From JBKBIP01 sp046297495 (GTDB lineage: Bacteria; Planctomycetota; Planctomycetia; Gemmatales; Gemmataceae), in NCBI GenBank assembly GCA_046297495.1, contig JBKBIP010000001.1, positions 62,001-126,000 of the forward strand: a stretch of 64,000 nucleotides of DNA. The letters are read 5' to 3'. This document shows positions 24,919-32,999 of this stretch, one piece after another. Under the pieces are notes generated by a model that did no database searches, was not told the origin of the DNA, and saw only the letters and a list, made by a program, of their open reading frames with translations. Made by a program: the position numbers and the translations under genes. Every line of letters starts with the position of its first letter. Positions within the stretch are counted from its first letter, which is position 1.

Positions 24919-26388
24919 TCATGCGGCCTGGCGCGTGGTGGTGGACATAGGCAGAACGGTCGCGCTGATCGGTATTCCCGGCAATCCCAGCACATGGGGC
25001 TGTTCGTGCAACACATCCAGAACATAACGCATGAAGTGCGTGCAAAACACGCACAGCTGGCGCAGTTGTTCCATGCGCAGATTCAACAAGGTCAACGTTT
25101 TCCGATTGGTCAGCGGCAACATGTAATCGGTTCCCGAACGATTGTTGGCGTGCGCCGAGGTGGAGATATTGTTGATGAAACACAGTCGATCCATGTTGGG
25201 GGCGTGCGCGGGCAAGCTGGCAATCTTGACGATGGAGGGGAACGCCTTGAGGTTGATGCCGTCCCGATACACCACGACGCGCAGCTCATATTTGTGATTG
25301 TACAACGGATGCTCACAGTGGGTGATGACGCAAGAATCGACATACTCGCAAACTGTGTACGGAAAGGCGCCGTGGGGCAATTGATAGTATTGTTTGGTCT
25401 GCTCGATGGAGGCGTCAATCCGGGCGATGATTTCTTGCTCTGGCTCATTGGCGGACAAAAAGAATTCAATGCCGTGTCCCAAGCCCGTGCCGCACGGTTT
25501 GATGACGGTCTTACACCCTTTGGCCACCCAATCCAACACAACGGCGATCAGACTATCGCGGTCCGGGGCGCACTGAAACGCGACGCCGTTCGGCAACATC
25601 AGGTGGGGATTCTTTTGCAGATATTCGTGGAGCAGCTGGTACACGATCCCTTTGTCGGAACCAGCCAGGAAGGAGCGGTTCATGGGAACGAAATGAGTTA
25701 GGTCGAGCTGATGGTCAAAGCGTTGCATGATGTTGTGACAGAAGCGATCATTGACGGCACCGTGAACCGGACGGCCAAAAAGATATAAGCATCCCCGCTT
25801 ATCGAGCTGCAAATGGCACAGAAAGTCCTTGATGTAACCGAGCACCACCGTCGGTTTGCCGGATTGCAAGGTCTTTGGATCCTGAATGATTTGGGGCAAG
25901 CCGAGCACCGACGCGCTGCCCCAATTCACCTGGAAGCCTTGGCGCAGAGCCTCGAGATACAACATCTTTTCGTGGATCAAGCGGTTGGCGCGCGGCGCTT
26001 CGTCCCATTCTTTCCCCGAAGACGCCACCAGCAACAACGTGTCCGGCGCACGGAAATTCTGCGCCATTTGGGTCAGCCCCAACAGCACTGCTTGCACGGC
26101 ATGAAACGAGAGATTCGTCAGACCGCCAATCCCCGTTCCATTCATTTCCAGCAAGTGAAATTGTTTCTCGCCATTGCTTTCTGACACTAAAATGTCAAAT
26201 GGCGCGATGCAAAAGTAGGGGCGTTGTTCCCATTTGCTCAACTGCACCGTGCTTTCGGATTGTAGCCAGTTCAAAAGGGTTTGATCTTGGGAGTCACGGA
26301 TGTTGGAACGATCCTCCAAAAAATGTCCCAACAGGGAGGATGAGGCGATTAGTGTGTCCAGCGAAATTTGGAAAGGATCAACGTGCAT
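24919..26388 (-). CDS. Putative circularly permuted ATP-grasp protein, paralogue B
   Basis: 489 residues, exactly the length of paralogue A and alignable to it without gaps from residue 1 to about 470. The same motifs sit at the same positions: FDILVSE (Asp65), LLEMNGTG (Glu81, Asn83), VIKPCGTGLGHG (Lys297), CEYVD (Glu348), YELRVVVYRDG (Arg370), plus a conserved INNIST...YMLPLTN block. AAGGAGG lies 4-5 nt before ATG 26388. Divergence is concentrated at the C-terminal ~20 residues and around 385-400, which may be where specificities differ. It has its own AT-rich upstream region, shared with the divergent M20 peptidase gene. Confidence 0.7.
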   Translation of the reverse strand: MHVDPFQISLDTLIASSSLLGHFLEDRSNIRDSQDQTLLNWLQSESTVQLSKWEQRPYFCIAPFDILVSESNGEKQFHLLEMNGTGIGGLTNLSFHAVQAVLLGLTQMAQNFRAPDTLLLVASSGKEWDEAPRANRLIHEKMLYLEALRQGFQVNWGSASVLGLPQIIQDPKTLQSGKPTVVLGYIKDFLCHLQLDKRGCLYLFGRPVHGAVNDRFCHNIMQRFDHQLDLTHFVPMNRSFLAGSDKGIVYQLLHEYLQKNPHLMLPNGVAFQCAPDRDSLIAVVLDWVAKGCKTVIKPCGTGLGHGIEFFLSANEPEQEIIARIDASIEQTKQYYQLPHGAFPYTVCEYVDSCVITHCEHPLYNHKYELRVVVYRDGINLKAFPSIVKIASLPAHAPNMDRLCFINNISTSAHANNRSGTDYMLPLTNRKTLTLLNLRMEQLRQLCVFCTHFMRYVLDVLHEQPHVLGLPGIPISATVLPMSTTTRQAA

Positions 26389-26794
26389 AATGCCTCCTTG
26401 CGGATGGTTCCTCCTCTAGAGAAATGAATCAATGTGTATATCGGCACTAATGATCCATTGGAATGTGCCGAATCTCGGAGTCTGTGTACGATTTAATCAA
26501 TGAAAAAGATGATTCTGTTTGGCATGATGATCATTAAGGTGGTGAATGTAACAACATGAATTGCCTTTTGAATGATGGGGGAATGGAGTTCCTGGAGCCT
26601 GGACTGGTTCCACGCGACCGGCGCATACTAATGCGAACGGCGGCAGATTGACAAGATCAGTTCCACCCAGATTTCATTTTACGGCGGCTCCGCCGCGCGA
26701 TACGCTGAGCCATCCGGAAAACCGGCGCGCGGGGGCCGCACATCCCTTGCGCGCCCAAAATGTTCCAAACTGCCTCTGAGAAGGAGAACCCGCC
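26389..26794. other. Divergent promoter region of paralogue B and the M20 peptidase
   Basis: 406 bp with AT-rich DNA nearest paralogue B and GC-rich DNA nearest the peptidase gene. It must hold both promoters, but I could not mark a reliable -35/-10 pair. No further gene seen. Confidence 0.4.
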
Positions 26795-27958
26795 ATGCCG
26801 CACGTCCTGGAAGTCGCCGACACGACCCGCCTGTTGCGGGATTTAGTCAGCCGGCCCAGCATCAATCCGATGGGCCGGCCGTTGCAAGGCCCGGAAATTT
26901 ACGAATATCGCGTCACTGATTACTTGGAGGAGTTCTTTCGCGGTTTGGGGGTGCCTTACGAGCGTCAGCCGGTGGCGCCCCAGCGTGACAATATCGTGGC
27001 CCGCTGTGAAGTCCCCGGCGCCCGGCGGACCATCGTGCTCGAAGCCCATCAGGATACCGTGCCGACCGACAACATGACCATCGATCCATTCGCCGCCCAT
27101 ATCGAGAATGGCAAGCTCTATGGCCGGGGGGCGTGCGACATCAAGGGGGGCATGGCGTCGATGTTGGCGACCTTCGCCCGCGTGGTCCGCGAGAAACCGC
27201 AAGGGGGGGCCAACGTCATCATGGCCTGCACGGTGGACGAAGAACACACCTTCACCGGCGTCCGTGCGTTAGTCCAACACGGCCTCAAAGCCGATTGGGC
27301 CATCGTCGCCGAGCCAACCTTGCTCAACATCGTTCACGCCCACAAGGGGATCGTCCGCTGGCACCTTGCCACGGCGGGCCGGTCGTGCCATAGCTCCAGC
27401 CCCGAACAAGGGGTCAACGCCATCTATCGCATGGGCCGACTGCTGACCGCCATTGAATCCTATGCCGAGGAATTGCGCCAGTCCAAGACTGACCCACTAC
27501 TCGGACCACCGACCTTGAGCGTGGGACGCATCGAAGGGGGCAGTAGTGTCAATGTGGTGCCCGACCGATGCCGTGTCGAGATCGACCGCCGGCTCATCCG
27601 GGGCGAGGAGCCGAGCCAGGCCATCGAACAGTTTGCCCAATATCTCCGCGCCCACCTGGGGGACGATGTGCCCTTCGAGAACGCCCCGCCGTGGATGAGC
27701 AAGCTGGCCCTGAATCCCGAAGGCTCCGAGGAGCTGACCGAGCGGCTCGGCAAAGTCATCGATCAGCATCGTGGCTCGCACCAGGTCATGGCTGTTCCCT
27801 ATGGGACCGATGCTTCCACCATCGCGGCCACCGGCATCCCCTCCGTGGTGTTCGGTCCCGGTGACATCGCCAAGGCCCACACCTGCGACGAATGGGTCCC
27901 CCTCGATGAAGTCGAATTGGCCAGTGAGATTCTTTTCGATTTGATTCGGGAAGGATAA
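26795..27958 (+). CDS. M20-family metallopeptidase/deacylase (ArgE/DapE-like)
   Basis: 387 residues, AAGGAG before the ATG. Zinc-site residues: His85 and Asp87 in EAHQDTVP, Asp115 in GRGACDIKGG, and Glu residues in VDEEHTF. The dimerisation domain follows (~185-295) and the last metal His is in AHTCDEW. It hydrolyses an amide bond, as in acetylornithine deacetylase, succinyl-diaminopimelate desuccinylase or carboxypeptidase G2; the exact substrate is not decided by sequence. It is divergent from the ATP-grasp pair; an opposing ligase/hydrolase relationship is conceivable but speculative. Confidence 0.88.
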   Translation: MPHVLEVADTTRLLRDLVSRPSINPMGRPLQGPEIYEYRVTDYLEEFFRGLGVPYERQPVAPQRDNIVARCEVPGARRTIVLEAHQDTVPTDNMTIDPFAAHIENGKLYGRGACDIKGGMASMLATFARVVREKPQGGANVIMACTVDEEHTFTGVRALVQHGLKADWAIVAEPTLLNIVHAHKGIVRWHLATAGRSCHSSSPEQGVNAIYRMGRLLTAIESYAEELRQSKTDPLLGPPTLSVGRIEGGSSVNVVPDRCRVEIDRRLIRGEEPSQAIEQFAQYLRAHLGDDVPFENAPPWMSKLALNPEGSEELTERLGKVIDQHRGSHQVMAVPYGTDASTIAATGIPSVVFGPGDIAKAHTCDEWVPLDEVELASEILFDLIREG

Positions 27959-27974
27959 CGCATTTCGCCTGGGG

Positions 27975-28016
27975 ATTCATCGTTTCGCATGGATCAGCCT
28001 CCGCGAAACGATGAAT
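27975..28016 (+). terminator. Hairpin downstream of the M20 gene, ATTCATCG family
   Basis: ATTCATCGTTTCGC (27975-27988) and GCGAAACGATGAAT (28003-28016) pair perfectly over 14 bp with a 14-nt loop, 16 bp after the M20 stop codon. Position suggests terminator use; similar arms occur at 13341, 58246 and 63839. The rest of 27959-28350 shows no gene. Confidence 0.7.
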
Positions 28017-28350
28017 TCCAAGGGGGGGGGAACACGCAACCAGCCTAGCCCGGCTCACATAATCCCTTCACGTCGCATTTTCCACAAATTGCCCGCAATT
28101 TTGCCATATTCCCGGATCAGGGTTAGTTTGCGCTGTTTGACTCAACGCGGATTTCGGTTACAGTATCCATCAGTGATGTAGGATTCCTTCCTTGGCCTAT
28201 CCAGCCTCATGGTCGAAACTTCCGATCCTTCCGCTTGGATCAGGAGGAGCCTCAACCGGAATCTTCGCAGATTATGCCAACCCGTCTGACGAAGAGTTCG
28301 AGGGGCGCCTCCTGACCAGGCGAAGGATATTTTGGCTTTCTTCTCCTCTC

Positions 28351-29502
28351 CTATTGCAACGGCACAACTTGAGTGACGGTCATGTGATAGTTGCGTAAGT
28401 CCCCCCGATACTGGACCGTGCCATAGAGATTGATATTGCGCTGGACGTAGGGTTCCAGGTTCAGTCCCGGCCAAGGAGTGACATACAGACGCGCTTTACC
28501 GGGGCCGGCGTCGAGCACATACGTCGGCTGGCTATCGAGGGAAAAGCCCGCTCGTTCGAGCCGGCCGGGGCCGCTGGCTTGAATTTGTTGGGACGGCTGC
28601 GCGGGAGGCGGAACCCGAGAGGCCAGCTGGCCGGGAACTTGCTGGCTGGTGTCGCGGACGGCGGGACGGAACGACGCGCCGCCGGTGTAGGGCTGCACCT
28701 GAGCGGGAAGCGGACGCGGCGCCTGACCGGCATAGTAGGCATGGTCGGGGCGGTTGGGTTGATACCCCGGCGGCGTCGAACCGCGATTGCGCTCGCGGGC
28801 CGCTTGCGCGTGGTTCAGACAGTGCAGCACCAAGCTATGATCCGTGGTCTGCTTGCTCAACTGCAAATACAAGCGCTCGGCTTCGGGGAAGTTACCCGCT
28901 TGTTCGGCTTGACGGGCTTGTTGCAGCAGGGTCTTGTCGTCCACGGGGCCAGCTGGCGTCCCAGCGTCCGGCGGCGCGGAATGGGCCGCGAAGGTCTCGA
29001 CGGTGGCGCCCCCTTGCACGGCGCTGGCCGGAATCCAACGGACTTCGGTCAAATGAGGCTGGATAGGTAGCCAGATGCCATCCTGATCCGTTTTGGGCGG
29101 GCCGACAAAAACGACCTGGCTTCCCATTTCCAGAAATACTTGTTGCACATTCGGTTTGGCGTTGTGGATCGTGCTCCCCACCAGCACCGGAACACGTTCC
29201 TCCACGCGACCTATCGGCCCTTCCGGTTTCACTAGACGGGCGTTGACCCAGCTGAAGGAACCGGGCGGCGGCTCGATGGCCAGCCAACCTTCCACCTGTT
29301 TTTCCGGCGGCAACTCCCTGAGACGAACCCGGTCCCCTTGTTTGAGTTTGCTGGTGGGATAGTAGTTCGGACTGGGGCCGCTGCGTGCCTCGACTTCGGG
29401 CACGCTGATAATGCGCTCTTGGATCGCGGAAGGCTGAGCCTGGGCGGTCACGACCCAAGCGACGATCCAAGCCATTCCGCCGATGAATCGAAGGGATTTC
29501 AT
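28351..29502 (-). CDS. Exported protein with SH3-like and TPR-like regions
   Basis: 383 residues; GAGGAGG 6 nt before the ATG. A signal peptide (AWIVAWVVTAQAQ) is followed by an SH3b-like region (VEARSGPSPNYYPTSKLKQGDRVRL, through WVNARLV at about residue 90). A second similar beta segment follows (~100-165). A short TPR-like helix pair (LLQQARQAEQAGNFPEAERLYLQL) leads into a Pro/Gln-rich linker and a C-terminal beta domain (YVLDAGPGKARLYV). Inference: periplasmic or wall-associated scaffold protein. Function unknown. Confidence 0.72.
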   Translation of the reverse strand: MKSLRFIGGMAWIVAWVVTAQAQPSAIQERIISVPEVEARSGPSPNYYPTSKLKQGDRVRLRELPPEKQVEGWLAIEPPPGSFSWVNARLVKPEGPIGRVEERVPVLVGSTIHNAKPNVQQVFLEMGSQVVFVGPPKTDQDGIWLPIQPHLTEVRWIPASAVQGGATVETFAAHSAPPDAGTPAGPVDDKTLLQQARQAEQAGNFPEAERLYLQLSKQTTDHSLVLHCLNHAQAARERNRGSTPPGYQPNRPDHAYYAGQAPRPLPAQVQPYTGGASFRPAVRDTSQQVPGQLASRVPPPAQPSQQIQASGPGRLERAGFSLDSQPTYVLDAGPGKARLYVTPWPGLNLEPYVQRNINLYGTVQYRGDLRNYHMTVTQVVPLQ

Positions 29503-29834
29503 GGTCGTCCTCCTCGGGCTAATCGGCTTACGCGGGGTGAGGAATCATGCTTTAATTAAAATCGGCGCGGCACGGGTCGTCGCGTGAAGCCGAAACGCAT
29601 TTTCCGAAGGGAACCGCCGCCCGCTCGCCAAAACCTGCGGCGGACACTGCTTATAGCGAAAAATGCAAGTACCTCAAGTCCAGATGCCGTGGGAAATGGG
29701 CAAAAGGAAATGGTCAGGCAAGACACGCGCTCCGCGCGCCGCCGCGATCAGCGCCCGGAGAGATTCCACGGCCCCCCGAAGTTCATACAATCATTCCGTG
29801 GAAAACCACGACTCATCTTGCCGAGGACTTCCTC
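29503..29834. other. Divergent intergenic region upstream of deoC
   Basis: 332 bp between the exported SH3/TPR gene and deoC, which diverge. It contains short AT-rich patches (around 29555 and 29650) that could be promoters, but no clear element or gene. Confidence 0.35.
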
Positions 29835-30521
29835 ATGGCCGACTTTACTTATCGTGACATCGCCAAGATGCTGGATCATTCGCTGTTGCAGCCGGTGTTG
29901 ACCGATGCCGAGTTGGAAGCGGGCTGCCAGCTGGCCCGCGATTATGACGTGGCTTCGGTATGCATCAAGCCGTATGCCGTGCGGCGGGCGGCGGAAATTT
30001 TGGCCGGCTCCACGGTGGCGGTTGGGACGACCATCGGCTTCCCCCACGGCGGCCACGTCACCGCCATCAAGGTAGCCGAGGCCGAGCAAGCCATGACCGA
30101 CGGCGCCCGCGAGCTAGATATGGTCGTCAACATCGGCAAGGTGCTCAGTAAGGATTGGTCCTACGTCGCCGCCGACATCCGGGCGGTCGTCGAAGCCGCC
30201 CATCGCCGGCAAGCCTTGGTCAAAGTGATCTTCGAGAACTGTTTCCTGCACACGGAGCACAAGGAACAACTGTGCCGCATCTGCGGCGAAGCGGAGGCGG
30301 ATTTCGTCAAGACTTCGACGGGCTACGGCGACAGCGGCGCCACCGACGAAGATTTGATCCTCATGCGCCGCTGCTCCCCGCCGCGCGTGCAAGTCAAGGC
30401 GGCAGGCGGCGTGCGCAATTTCGACCGGCTGCTGGTCGTGCGGGGCATCGGCGTCACCCGCGTCGGCGCCACCGCCTCGAAAGCCATCCTGGATGAGTGC
30501 AAGGCGCGGTTGGGAAGGTGA
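29835..30521 (+). CDS. deoC: Deoxyribose-phosphate aldolase
   Basis: 228 residues, full length for the family. Active-site residues are in place: Asp95 (ELDMVVNIG), Schiff-base Lys159 (FVKTSTGYG) and Lys188 (QVKAAGGVR). It cleaves 2-deoxyribose-5-phosphate to acetaldehyde and glyceraldehyde-3-phosphate in deoxynucleoside catabolism. It stands alone, ending 18 bp from the convergent caspase-like gene. Assignment is secure. Confidence 0.95.
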   Translation: MADFTYRDIAKMLDHSLLQPVLTDAELEAGCQLARDYDVASVCIKPYAVRRAAEILAGSTVAVGTTIGFPHGGHVTAIKVAEAEQAMTDGARELDMVVNIGKVLSKDWSYVAADIRAVVEAAHRRQALVKVIFENCFLHTEHKEQLCRICGEAEADFVKTSTGYGDSGATDEDLILMRRCSPPRVQVKAAGGVRNFDRLLVVRGIGVTRVGATASKAILDECKARLGR

Positions 30522-30539
30522 GAACCCATGATAGCCGGT

Positions 30540-32954
30540 TCATGGGGGCGGCACGGGCTTCCACATCAAGCTCATGGGCACGAGGTCGTAATCGATATTC
30601 CCGGTCTGGTTCGCGATCACGGCTTGAAGCGGCTTGCCGGGGTCTTCCTCGGCGGCGATCAGTTCCTTGACCCGTTTTTTCACGTAGTCATGCAACAGCT
30701 CCAAGGTAATCACCGGCTTGGAGGGGGGAACCTGGGGCAAAGGAGTCTCCCCCTTCGCGGAGTAGAGACGCTTTCCCTGAAGCCCCTCCAGCAAAGCCAA
30801 GGTCATGGCGCCATGCTGCCATTCCTCGCGTTCCTGCGCCAACTGTTCCCCCAAGCAGGACGCCATGACGATAATCCCCTTCCCCCCCTGATTCACGAAC
30901 TGTTGTTTGGCATTGGCCACGGCTTGTTCCAGATCGGTCGGCACCTCCGCGCCGCGCGTGTGGATGGCGCCGAACATCTCGCGAGTGACGGCGCCGCTGT
31001 GACAAGTATCCAGCAGCACGATGACTAAGCAGGGCAAATTGCTCAGCACTTCATTCATCTGATTCCACGACAGGGCCGTCTTGCGCGGCGCTTCCGCCTG
31101 GGAATCGTAGTCGTGCGGAACGAAGTAAAAGGTGTCGTATTGGCTTTTCTGCCCATGCCCCGATAGCGCCACGATGACCAAGTCATTGTCTCGCAGCTGT
31201 CCTTTCTTGGCGTGGGTATGCAGTTGATCCAAGGCGGCCAAGATGGCGGCGCCGGTGGCTTGCTCATTCATCAGACGAGTGCAAGTTACTTTGTTGAACA
31301 AGCCTCCTTCCAATCCCTGGAAAGCGCGGGTCAGCGCTGCCGCGTCGGCGTGAGCATAGCGTAGATTCCGTTTCTGTTCCTGATAGGTGGAAACCCCCGC
31401 CGCCACCACGAACAGGTTCACCGGGACGTTGCTATCTTGTCGCCAATACGCTTCGATGGTCGCTTGTTGGGCCATGGGACCGGGATCGGCGACGCGGACC
31501 AAGACGCGATTGGTTCCTGGGACGAACTCGGCGGCCAGCTGCTCAGACAGGAATTCATCCCCCTCGCGCCGCACCGGCAAGGTATGCCTCATGCCGTTCA
31601 CTTCCACTTCCAGCATGTGGATGTTCGGCAAGACTTGCCCTGAGGGGGACGTCAGCGCGACCCAGAAATGATAGGGTCTTCGCTCACCCGTGTGGTCGGG
31701 CGTGAACTCCACGCCACGCGATAGATCAATGTCTTTCTTGTCGTAACCCACGGGCAGTTGGTTCACAGTATCGCGGACGGCGCGGAAGTGAGAGAAATCC
31801 GGGATGACAGGCGCCGGCGCCGGCACCGGCACAGAGCCTTGCGTGGACTTATTGGACTTGTGTAAGGGGAGAAGTACATTCAGCCCCAACGCGCCAAGCA
31901 GCACCAGCGGCGCTGCGGATAGCAACGCATAACGCATCCGTCGCGGGATGGGTTTCGAGGTAGGCGGCGGCTCCGCTTTTCCTTGCAAGGGGCGGGCGGC
32001 GCACCACTGGCGCACGATCCGCGTCACGGTGACTTCGTTCAAGGAGGAGCCAGGCCGAGAGGAAGCCACCAAGGTATGCTTGAATGGCTTGCCATCGAAC
32101 CAAGGATATTGGGCGGCATAATGCGCATCCACCCAGGCTTCCTCTTGTTGCAGTTTCTCCGCCAAGCCCAGGATTGGCAACTTGTCCACCGGGTCCGTCG
32201 AGAAGACCCATTGCCCCTTACCCCAATGAACGGCCAGCAACACCCAGTGGTTGCCAATAGCGTCATGGTCGCGCCGGCTCCAGTGCTTGAACAAGATGCT
32301 TTTGGGACGGCGCAGGAACAAGGCCGTGCCATGCGTGGGGGGATCGCCAGGCAGCGTTACCGCCCACTGCTCGCCGCGCGCGACATCACGCCGGAACACG
32401 TCGCGGTCGCGCTCCAGGTAAGCTCGTTCGCGGGCATAGTCGGAACGACCGGCGAAGGGGGACGCTTGAAACGGGTCCAAGCCGTTCGCGGCGGCTTGGA
32501 GCAGACAGTCCGCCATCTTGGCCCAGTCCGCCGCGAACTCGGCCGCTGTCTCTGGTTCGGTCAAATCCTCGCCGGCCAAGGTGCGAATCGTCAAGAAGAT
32601 GCCGTCGATGGATTCCTCCACTGGGATGCCTTTGGGCGGACTGTGACCGCGGCGCATCAACCGGGCGTATTCGGCGTAGGCTTTCGCTTCCGCTGGCAAT
32701 GACTTGCCAGCCGCCAGGTGTTGGGCGAAGGTGGCAGCCAGCATGTCATCCAGCGTCGGGCCGATGCCACTGACATTCACGACCAGACATTCCGGTTCGC
32801 CGGGTCCGCGCCACAAGGCTTGCCAGCCATGTTGCAAGACGAACCCAGCCAGGTCGCGCCGCTGGCGCTGGTCCGGCGCTTCCGGGAGAACGTACACCTC
32901 GCCCGGCGCCGGCGGCACGGTTTCCGAATCCAACTTGCGAAACAGAAGTCTCAT
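30540..32954 (-). CDS. Membrane-anchored caspase-family protein
   Basis: About 804 residues from ATG 32954 (a weak GGTGGG precedes it; ATG 32966 is the alternative). The first ~340 residues form a cytoplasmic region I do not recognise, with a WVLLAVHW...FSTDPVDK segment. A single membrane helix (~345-367, LLSAAPLVLLGALGLNVLLPL) and a Pro-rich linker follow, then a beta-rich segment, then a caspase-fold domain with catalytic His in ALSGHGQ (about residue 600) and Cys in LLDTCHSGA (about 650). Membrane topology would place the protease outside. It follows the second caspase gene by about 45 bp on the same strand. Confidence 0.82.
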   Translation of the reverse strand: MRLLFRKLDSETVPPAPGEVYVLPEAPDQRQRRDLAGFVLQHGWQALWRGPGEPECLVVNVSGIGPTLDDMLAATFAQHLAAGKSLPAEAKAYAEYARLMRRGHSPPKGIPVEESIDGIFLTIRTLAGEDLTEPETAAEFAADWAKMADCLLQAAANGLDPFQASPFAGRSDYARERAYLERDRDVFRRDVARGEQWAVTLPGDPPTHGTALFLRRPKSILFKHWSRRDHDAIGNHWVLLAVHWGKGQWVFSTDPVDKLPILGLAEKLQQEEAWVDAHYAAQYPWFDGKPFKHTLVASSRPGSSLNEVTVTRIVRQWCAARPLQGKAEPPPTSKPIPRRMRYALLSAAPLVLLGALGLNVLLPLHKSNKSTQGSVPVPAPAPVIPDFSHFRAVRDTVNQLPVGYDKKDIDLSRGVEFTPDHTGERRPYHFWVALTSPSGQVLPNIHMLEVEVNGMRHTLPVRREGDEFLSEQLAAEFVPGTNRVLVRVADPGPMAQQATIEAYWRQDSNVPVNLFVVAAGVSTYQEQKRNLRYAHADAAALTRAFQGLEGGLFNKVTCTRLMNEQATGAAILAALDQLHTHAKKGQLRDNDLVIVALSGHGQKSQYDTFYFVPHDYDSQAEAPRKTALSWNQMNEVLSNLPCLVIVLLDTCHSGAVTREMFGAIHTRGAEVPTDLEQAVANAKQQFVNQGGKGIIVMASCLGEQLAQEREEWQHGAMTLALLEGLQGKRLYSAKGETPLPQVPPSKPVITLELLHDYVKKRVKELIAAEEDPGKPLQAVIANQTGNIDYDLVPMSLMWKPVPPP

Positions 32955-32999
32955 GATGCCCACCATCGAAAGCGGATCGGTCCATGAGCGCTTGGTGGA

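Noticed and set aside
24692..25183. 163-codon minus-strand frame overlapping the end of ATP-grasp paralogue B
   Set aside because: Out of frame with a well-supported gene and without a ribosome-binding site.
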